64,000 nucleotides of DNA. It comes from Glaciecola amylolytica. GTDB lineage: Bacteria; Bacteroidota; Bacteroidia; Flavobacteriales_D; Crocinitomicaceae. The stretch covers positions 3,281,501 through 3,345,500 of the forward strand of contig CP034120.1 of assembly GCA_003856375.1 (NCBI GenBank), read 5' to 3'. Position 1 is the stretch's first letter. Each line of letters begins with the position of its first letter. Both the position numbers and the translations under genes were made by a program. Positions 58,464 through 64,000 of the stretch are shown here, piece by piece. The notes beneath the pieces were generated by a model. That model saw only the letters and a program-made list of their open reading frames with translations. It did no database searches and was not told the origin of the DNA.

Positions 58464-59326
58464 CAAACGAATTAGGACTAAAAATAGGTGGTGTTCCGGA
58501 ACATTTTAATTTGCCATGGAGATTGGCAATTGAAGAGGGAAAATTTCAGGAAATCGGACTAAACCTTCATTGGTCGGACATGAGCGGTGGAACAGGACAA
58601 ATGATTCGCGGACTGGAAACAAGTTCTATTGATATCGCTGTTTTGCTTACAGAAGGAATTACCAAATCCATTCTTCAGGGATTGGATGCTAAGATATTGG
58701 AAGTATACGTTGTTTCTCCTTTAAGCTGGGGAATTCACGTACCAAATAAAGGAGAAATCAAAAAACCGGAAGACGTCGAGAATCAAACTTTCGCGATTTC
58801 GCGCTACGGATCGGGCTCTCATTTGATGGCTTACGTCATGGCTGATCAATACGACTGGAGTCTTGAAAATCTGAAATTCAATGTGATCGGAGACGTTTAC
58901 GGCGGATTGTGGGCTCTTGAGAACAATGAAGCGCAAGCATTTTTGTGGGAGAAATACACGACGTTTCCGTTCGTTGAACAAGGAAAATGTGATTATGTAG
59001 GCGATGTGGTAACACCATGGCCTTGTTTTGTAATTGCCGTGCGTTCTGAAATTGCTGAAAAGCATGGAGATTTACTGAAGAAAATGTGTGAGGTTGTCAA
59101 CCAAAAGGCATTGGAAGTCAAAAACAACCCGGATTCGGCAAAAATGATTTCCTGGCGCTACAATCTGCCTTTGGAGCAGGTAAAACTCTGGTTGTCCGAA
59201 ACGGATTGGAATTACAAAGGAACAGATTATCCGCTTGCCTTTGAAAAGACAACGCATTATTTGAAAAAACTGAATTTACTTTCGGAAGAAGAGGCTGAAG
59301 GCTGGAAAAGCAAGTTGTTTGTTTAA
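58460..59326 (+). CDS. NMT1/THI5-like substrate-binding protein without signal peptide
   Basis: A 288-residue protein of the SsuA/NMT1-type periplasmic-binding fold: 'LKIGGVPEHFNLPWRLAIEE' (5-24), 'SGGTGQMIRGLETSSIDIAV' (43-62) and 'AISRYGSGSHLMAYVMA'. Usually such proteins are exported and feed importers; here there is no signal peptide or lipobox, and the partner gene is an exporter-type ABC. Either it is cytoplasmic or it is an enzyme-like member (MqnA/THI5 are relatives). Confidence 0.8.
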   Translation: MTNELGLKIGGVPEHFNLPWRLAIEEGKFQEIGLNLHWSDMSGGTGQMIRGLETSSIDIAVLLTEGITKSILQGLDAKILEVYVVSPLSWGIHVPNKGEIKKPEDVENQTFAISRYGSGSHLMAYVMADQYDWSLENLKFNVIGDVYGGLWALENNEAQAFLWEKYTTFPFVEQGKCDYVGDVVTPWPCFVIAVRSEIAEKHGDLLKKMCEVVNQKALEVKNNPDSAKMISWRYNLPLEQVKLWLSETDWNYKGTDYPLAFEKTTHYLKKLNLLSEEEAEGWKSKLFV

Positions 59327-59762
59327 TCCTCTATCCTTATGATGTTGCCCCAAAAGGGGACAATACATTTTTCAATCAGATTTAACGATCTTCACATAAA
59401 CCTGACTTTCAGGGTGTAAAATTCTCCGGAGAGCCTATTCCCACTGAGTTAATAGTATATTTCTATTTGTCATTCAGAAGCCTGTTTTACTCTAAAACAT
59501 AAATTTCACCTGAAGTTTGCATGAATTGCTGATTCAATTCCGTATCCGGCTAAAAATTGTGTTTTATTCCATTTCACACTGAAAACTTTCCCCTCGAAAA
59601 AAGTTTAGAAGCCCCTCGTTTCAATCCGCATACCGATCCTACTCTACCACTCACCGATTTCATGTTTCCAGTCAGGAATTGTCAAACTAATTTTGGTTCG
59701 CAAACAATTGTTAAAAGATCGGGTTCTTTTGGTTCGGTATTTTCAGAACTAAAAAAACTAGT
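59327..59762. other. 440-nt region without a gene
   Basis: No protein-like frame. CCCC-AAAA-GGGG at 59348-59359 with flanking TTG/CAA forms a short hairpin followed by ATACATTTTTC; it may end the ABC/binding-protein unit. AACTA (59747-59751) and TAGTT (59759-59763) form a small dyad touching the GbsR -7 box and could be its own operator. Confidence 0.45.
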
Positions 59763-59770
59763 TACATTTG
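59763..59770 (+). promoter_or_regulatory. -7 box for the efflux operon
   Basis: TACATTTG, 19 nt before the ATG at 59790, with the AACTA/TAGTT dyad over its upstream edge. Fits autorepression of the GbsR-type regulator. Confidence 0.5.
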
Positions 59771-59789
59771 CAGACTAAAAATCCTGATA

Positions 59790-60308
59790 ATGAAACATCA
59801 GGACTTAAAGAAAAGAAACATGACAAACATTCAATTGACTCAGGAACAAAAAGAACTCATCGAAAGAATGGGTGTTTTCTATGAGCAACATGGAATTCCG
59901 CCAATGGAAGGTCGCATTATGTCTCTTCTCATAGTTTGCGATGAGCCGGAACTAACTTTCTACCAGATTCGCGAGCTGTTGGGAATTAGTAAAAGCACTA
60001 CCAGTTCTGCATTGAATACTCTTTTGCTTACGCAACGGGTGATTTACAGAACAAAACCGGGAGACAGAAAACGCTATTTCGCAAGTAACATTTTGCAATG
60101 GCAGGAAAGTTTCACGGATAATTTTCAGAAGTTTTTCGATGTCATCAAGATTATGAAGGAGGCTTTGAATCAACGCACGTCAAAAACACCCGAATTCAAC
60201 CAGAAAATGGCCGAATTCATTGAATTTACAGAATACCTGAGCATTGAGTTTCCACGACTTTATCTGGAATGGTGCAATCGGAATACACAAAACAACAAAA
60301 ACAACTAG
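59790..60308 (+). CDS. GbsR/MarR-family transcriptional regulator
   Basis: A 172-residue winged-helix protein. 'ERMGVFYEQHGIPPMEGRIM', then 'YQIRELLGISKSTTSSALNT' (recognition helix) and 'VIYRTKPGDRKRYFASN' (wing) are typical of GbsR/MarR-type regulators. A second possible ATG is at 59820. It is 1 nt upstream of the TolC-like gene and so is the expected local regulator of the pump. Confidence 0.85.
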   Translation: MKHQDLKKRNMTNIQLTQEQKELIERMGVFYEQHGIPPMEGRIMSLLIVCDEPELTFYQIRELLGISKSTTSSALNTLLLTQRVIYRTKPGDRKRYFASNILQWQESFTDNFQKFFDVIKIMKEALNQRTSKTPEFNQKMAEFIEFTEYLSIEFPRLYLEWCNRNTQNNKNN

Positions 60309-60309
60309 T

Positions 60310-61659
60310 ATGAAGGAAAGAACACAACATTTTCGTCTGCGCTTACTGATGCTGCTCGCCCTTTTGGCCGGAAGCATGAGCTTTGCCAGGGCGCAACAAA
60401 CTCCGATGACTTTGCAGCAATGTGTGCAGTATGGTCTGACTAAAAACTCGGGAGTTTTGAAATCAAAACTGGAGATCGATCGCACGAATGAGAAGCGAAA
60501 TGAGACCCGTGCAGATTATTTGCCTCAGGTAAACGGTTCTGTTCAGATCACGGACAATCTCAAACTGCAAACATCGATCCTTCCGGGAGAATTGATCGGG
60601 CAGCCGGGAACTCAGGTTCCTGTTCAATTCGGTACAAAATACAACACCAGTGCCGGAATTGATGCGAAGCAAGTGATCTACGACCAATCGTTGATTTACT
60701 CTATGAAACTGACGGCGCAAAGTTCGAAGGTTTCGGAAATCAACGCACGAAAAACAGAAGAGCAGCTGATCTATGATATTGCAAGTGCTTATTATGCAGC
60801 TCAGGTTTCCTTCACTCAAAAGGAATTGGTGGAATCAAACCTGTTACAAGTAGATTCATTGCTTAAGATTACTCAAATTCAATTTGATAATGATGCTGCA
60901 AAACAATTGGATCTGGACAAATTGACGGTGAACCAGACCAATCTTCAAACAGAATTGGCTACCAGCACTTCCAATTATGAAAAGCAATTGATGCTGTTGA
61001 AATATTATATGGGAATGCCGCTTGATGCTGCAATTGAAGTACCGACTATTGATATGAATCAACAATCGGCAACGATGATCAACACCGAAACATTGAACAA
61101 CACGGATCTGGAACTTGTTCAGGCGCAACGTGATATTTATTCAATGACTCTACAGCAAATCAGAGCGGGTTATATTCCTTCGCTTTCATTGAGCTTCCAC
61201 TCTTCGGTTCAAAATCAGCAGAATACCCTGCGCATGTTCGAAAAAGGTGCGAGATGGTTTCCGAACTCGTATGTAGGATTGAATTTGAACATTCCGATTT
61301 TCGACGGACTATCTAAAAATTCGAGAGTAAAGCAGACGAAGATTCAGATGGAACAATCTCTTCTGGAAGAGCAATACCTTGCTGAAAACCTGAAGATGCA
61401 GCGAACAAATGCAAACAACACTTTAAAAACAAATCAGGCGGCGTTGACAAGTCAGCAGCGCAACATTGAATTGGCACAAAAAGTATACACCATCACACAA
61501 GCGCAATTTGTGGGTGGAATCGCAACCATGACTGACATTGTCAATGCAGAAACCTCTTTAAGAGATGCGCAGACCAATTACCTGCGCGCATTGATTCAAG
61601 TAAAATTAGGTGAGCTTGATCTTATCAAAGCAACCGGAAATATTCGATCATTAAACTAA
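60310..61659 (+). CDS. TolC-family outer-membrane efflux channel
   Basis: A 449-residue OEP-type channel: signal peptide ending FARAQ, then long helices in two repeats ('LEIDRTNEKRNETRADYLPQ' and 'AEQLIYDIASAYYAAQ'-type in the first, 'IVNAETSLRDAQTNYLRALI' in the second). These bundle as a trimer through the periplasm. The ATG at 60310 is right behind the regulator stop. It ends 8 nt before the adaptor gene. Confidence 0.93.
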   Translation: MKERTQHFRLRLLMLLALLAGSMSFARAQQTPMTLQQCVQYGLTKNSGVLKSKLEIDRTNEKRNETRADYLPQVNGSVQITDNLKLQTSILPGELIGQPGTQVPVQFGTKYNTSAGIDAKQVIYDQSLIYSMKLTAQSSKVSEINARKTEEQLIYDIASAYYAAQVSFTQKELVESNLLQVDSLLKITQIQFDNDAAKQLDLDKLTVNQTNLQTELATSTSNYEKQLMLLKYYMGMPLDAAIEVPTIDMNQQSATMINTETLNNTDLELVQAQRDIYSMTLQQIRAGYIPSLSLSFHSSVQNQQNTLRMFEKGARWFPNSYVGLNLNIPIFDGLSKNSRVKQTKIQMEQSLLEEQYLAENLKMQRTNANNTLKTNQAALTSQQRNIELAQKVYTITQAQFVGGIATMTDIVNAETSLRDAQTNYLRALIQVKLGELDLIKATGNIRSLN

Positions 61660-61667
61660 AACAACAC

Positions 61668-62762
61668 ATGGAAAATCAAGAACAAAAGAAAAAGAAAGGC
61701 GCATTCAGACGAATCATTTTACCGATATTGATTGGAGTCGTTCTTCTCTTTGTTGTCATCAGCAAATTAGGCAGCAACAAAGAAAAAATGGACGCAAATG
61801 CATCCATTACAGATAAGAAAATGACCATTTTCCCTGTAACAATTGCACAACCAACCATGGAAACTGTTTCTCAAGACTTTGAATTGAACGGAAATTTCAT
61901 TCCGGATCATCAGTTGAGTTTTGTTTCTGAAGCTGCCGGCCGTGTGAGAACTTTAAGCATTGAAAACGGCGATTATGTGACGGAAGGAAAAGTAATTGCA
62001 ACATTGGATAATGATCAGATCCGCATTGATCTGGCATTGGCAAAAACAACCCTTGAAAAAGCAAAATCAGACCTTGAGAAATACGAACGCATGGTAACAA
62101 GCGGAGCTGTGAATAAGCAGCAAGTTGAAGAAATGCGCATGACCATGAATACTGCCGATGCAAAGGTGAAAACATTGCAGCACAGTTTGAAACTAACAAC
62201 AATTGTTTCTCCGATTTCAGGAGTAGTATCCAATGTTTCCATTGAAAAAGGAAGTTATTTATCACCCGGAACAGCTATTGCAGACATCGTTGACATCAAA
62301 TCATTGAAAATGAGCGTGAAATTGCTGGATGTACAGGTAGTTCGTGTAAAAACCGGCCAATCAGTGAATATCGTTCCGGATTTATACGCACATTCTACGA
62401 TTCCGGGAAAAGTTGTTTCAGTTGCTCCTCAAGCAGATGGGTCAAAGAAATTTGATACTGAAATCCGTTTTACAAACCCGGCGAAAACGCCGCTTAAATC
62501 CGGAATGACAGGAAAAGTGAAGTTTACATTCGGCGGAACCAAAGAAGCATTAACGATTCCGATCAAGTGTCTGGTTGGAAGTATCAAAGATCCGAAAGTA
62601 TTTGTAATCCGTGATGGAGAAGCGAAACTGACGAAAATTGAAATTGGTTCGGTGGACGATGATAAACTGGAAATCGTATCCGGTTTAACACAAGGAATGC
62701 AAGTGGTGAGAACAGGGCAGTTGAACATTGACAACGGCTCAAAAGTTAAGATCATCAAGTAA
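61668..62762 (+). CDS. RND efflux periplasmic adaptor (MFP/HlyD)
   Basis: A 364-residue adaptor that bridges the inner-membrane RND pump and the TolC channel. A single membrane anchor (about 12-29), lipoyl-like halves 'VSEAAGRVRTLSIENGDYVT' and 'IVSPISGVVSNVSIEKGSYL', and a coiled-coil hairpin between them ('IDLALAKTTLEKAKSDLEKY'). Beta-barrel and membrane-proximal domains follow. Confidence 0.94.
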   Translation: MENQEQKKKKGAFRRIILPILIGVVLLFVVISKLGSNKEKMDANASITDKKMTIFPVTIAQPTMETVSQDFELNGNFIPDHQLSFVSEAAGRVRTLSIENGDYVTEGKVIATLDNDQIRIDLALAKTTLEKAKSDLEKYERMVTSGAVNKQQVEEMRMTMNTADAKVKTLQHSLKLTTIVSPISGVVSNVSIEKGSYLSPGTAIADIVDIKSLKMSVKLLDVQVVRVKTGQSVNIVPDLYAHSTIPGKVVSVAPQADGSKKFDTEIRFTNPAKTPLKSGMTGKVKFTFGGTKEALTIPIKCLVGSIKDPKVFVIRDGEAKLTKIEIGSVDDDKLEIVSGLTQGMQVVRTGQLNIDNGSKVKIIK

Positions 62763-62796
62763 TCATTTCGCTGCGGCGAACAATAATCAGAACAAT

Positions 62797-64000
62797 ATGT
62801 CTATTACAGAATTAGCCATAAAAAGACCCTCGTTAATCGTGGTGATCTTTGCGGTCCTGGGCTTCCTCGGAATCCTCAGCTATTCCAAATTGAACTACGA
62901 ATTGATGCCGAAATTCTCCATTCCAGTGGTAACTGTTACAACAGCTTATCCCGGAGCTTCTCCTTCAGAAGTTGAGAATTCGGTAACAAAGAAAATAGAG
63001 GACGCCCTTTCAGGTGTGGAAAACCTGGACCAAATTCAATCAACATCTATGGAAGGAATTTCTTCCATTGTATTGATGTTGAAAAACGATGCTGATCCGG
63101 ATAAAGCACTTCAGGAAGCACAGCGAAAAATTAACGCCATGCTTTCCACTTTGCCCGAAGAGATTTTATCTCCTTCCTTAGGAAAATTCTCTTTCGATGA
63201 AGCTCCGATCATGAACGTTGGTGTAACCGCCAATATGCCTCCAACCGAGTTGTATTCATTGATCAAAGACGAGATTTCTCCGTCGCTTGCAAAAATGGAC
63301 GGAATGGCGCAAGTAACCATGGTTGGTGGTGAAGAGCGTGAAATTAAAGTTCAGGTAGACCGCGAAGCATGTGAAAACTATGGAATTTCGATTCTTCAGA
63401 TTACAAATGCCATTCGCAGTGCCAACCTGGAATTGCCTACCGGTAAAGTAAAAAGCGACGACAGTCAGGCGCTTGTTCGTTTGCGCGGAAAATACAAAGA
63501 CCTGACGGAACTGAATAATCTCGTGATTCTAAATGATCCCAAAACAGGTTCACCGGTAAGATTGAACGAAGTAGCAACTGTTACGGATGCTTCTAAGGAA
63601 ATCAAGACTTACAACCGAATCAACGGAACAAACTCTTTGGGTTTATTGATTCAGAAACAAACCGATGCGAACGCGGTTGAGTTAAGTAAAAAAGTGAAAG
63701 AAGAATTCAAAAACCTGGAGAAGCAATATACAAAACAGGGAATGAAATTCGAAATTGCTTCCGATTCATCCGACTTTACACTTGCGGCAGCTGATGCGGT
63801 TGTAACCGATCTTGGTTTGGCGATCTTCATCGTGGCTTTGGTCATGCTTTTATTCCTGCACAGCGTCCGGAATGCATTCATCATCATGATTTCGATTCCG
63901 GCCTCATTGATCTCTGTTTTCATTGCCATGTATTTACTCGGGTTTACGATGAACCTTATGACTTTGCTTGCAATCTCGCTCGTGGTCGGAATTTTGGTCG
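62797..64000 (+). CDS. RND-family efflux pump permease (5' part only)
   Basis: The inner-membrane proton antiporter of the tripartite pump, cut by the window edge after 401 codons. 'MSITELAIKRPSLIVVIFAV' gives helix 1, followed by porter-domain signatures ('VTTAYPGASPSEVENSVTKK', 'ISSIVLMLKNDADPDKALQE'). Helices 2-3 are at the end ('DLGLAIFIVALVMLLFLHSV' and 'MNLMTLLAISLVVGILV'), just before the expected charged helix 4. It lies 34 nt after the adaptor gene. Confidence 0.95.
   Translation, partial: MSITELAIKRPSLIVVIFAVLGFLGILSYSKLNYELMPKFSIPVVTVTTAYPGASPSEVENSVTKKIEDALSGVENLDQIQSTSMEGISSIVLMLKNDADPDKALQEAQRKINAMLSTLPEEILSPSLGKFSFDEAPIMNVGVTANMPPTELYSLIKDEISPSLAKMDGMAQVTMVGGEEREIKVQVDREACENYGISILQITNAIRSANLELPTGKVKSDDSQALVRLRGKYKDLTELNNLVILNDPKTGSPVRLNEVATVTDASKEIKTYNRINGTNSLGLLIQKQTDANAVELSKKVKEEFKNLEKQYTKQGMKFEIASDSSDFTLAAADAVVTDLGLAIFIVALVMLLFLHSVRNAFIIMISIPASLISVFIAMYLLGFTMNLMTLLAISLVVGILV

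Noticed and set aside
59557-59778. 73-codon frame before the GbsR gene
   Set aside because: It covers the promoter and dyad of the efflux operon, has no protein-like composition and no ribosome-binding context.

Overview
The window looks like chromosome of a gliding or T9SS-bearing member of the Bacteroidota, probably Flavobacteriales; something near Fluviicola/Crocinitomicaceae is my guess from gene content and not a database result. The support is a gldKLMN cluster headed by a PorP/SprF gene, nadE next to gldB-gldC, an S46 dipeptidyl-peptidase, many beta-barrel proteins, a base composition around 40% GC, and promoters of the Bacteroidota type (TTG - about 19 nt - TAnnTTTG) instead of TTGACA/TATAAT. 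Genes are dense on both strands. I see no rRNA, tRNA, CRISPR array, transposase or integrase.

Layout. 1-6110 (minus): type IX secretion/gliding motor operon porP/sprF-gldK-gldL-gldM-gldN, with gldN running off the left edge. 6300-10003 (minus): a degenerate arginase-like protein and topA. 10252-14957 (plus): miaB, a sigma54-type activator, an LptE-like lipoprotein, a Glu-rich repeat protein and secG, ended by a strong terminator. 15115-17150: groES-groEL. 17253-24764: secreted/hypothetical proteins, a [2Fe-2S] ferredoxin, an M48 peptidase, nadE and a PorT-like barrel. 24833-26219: gldB-gldC. 26362-31058: DPP11-like S46 peptidase, membrane protein, coaE, and a SiaB/SiaC partner-switch pair. 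31221-36181: the most unusual segment, a four-gene, almost gapless minus-strand operon (HDO-like, ATP-grasp-like, GT2, PaaK-like adenylating enzyme) with its own good promoter. It lies between a methyltransferase gene and a 23-bp-identical, truncated copy of that gene's 5' end. 36170-42071: methyltransferase-ZIP transporter, thioredoxin-like protein, membrane AraC regulator, hydrolase-barrel pair. 42135-48130: hemH, lpdA, lipA, osmC, rlmB. 48238-59326: SDR/AraC, DUF885 peptidase, J-domain-KTSC fusion, DEAD helicase, YjjG, upp, ABC exporter plus an NMT1/THI5-like binding protein. 59790-64000: GbsR-like regulator followed by a TolC-MFP-RND tripartite pump, cut by the right edge.

How the genes work together. 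PorP/GldKLMN form the trans-envelope T9SS motor, and GldB/GldC belong to the same gliding machinery. lipA makes the lipoyl group that lpdA reoxidises, although the two are separate units. SiaB phosphorylates SiaC in a signalling switch, but the phosphatase and output partners are not here. The HDO/ATP-grasp/GT2/PaaK-like operon has the enzyme classes expected for assembling a small glycosylated or amide-linked metabolite; its product cannot be told from sequence alone. The GbsR-TolC-MFP-RND block is a self-contained regulated efflux operon.

Between genes there are several families of short repeats: 'GAAAAGTGAAAAG'-type inverted arms at gene ends, 'AGGACTTTAAGA'-type tracts, one CCTGAGCTTGTCGAAGG palindrome in the groES-groEL gap, and a pair of near-identical 42-bp perfect palindromes flanking one hypothetical gene. 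Many of these probably act as terminators.
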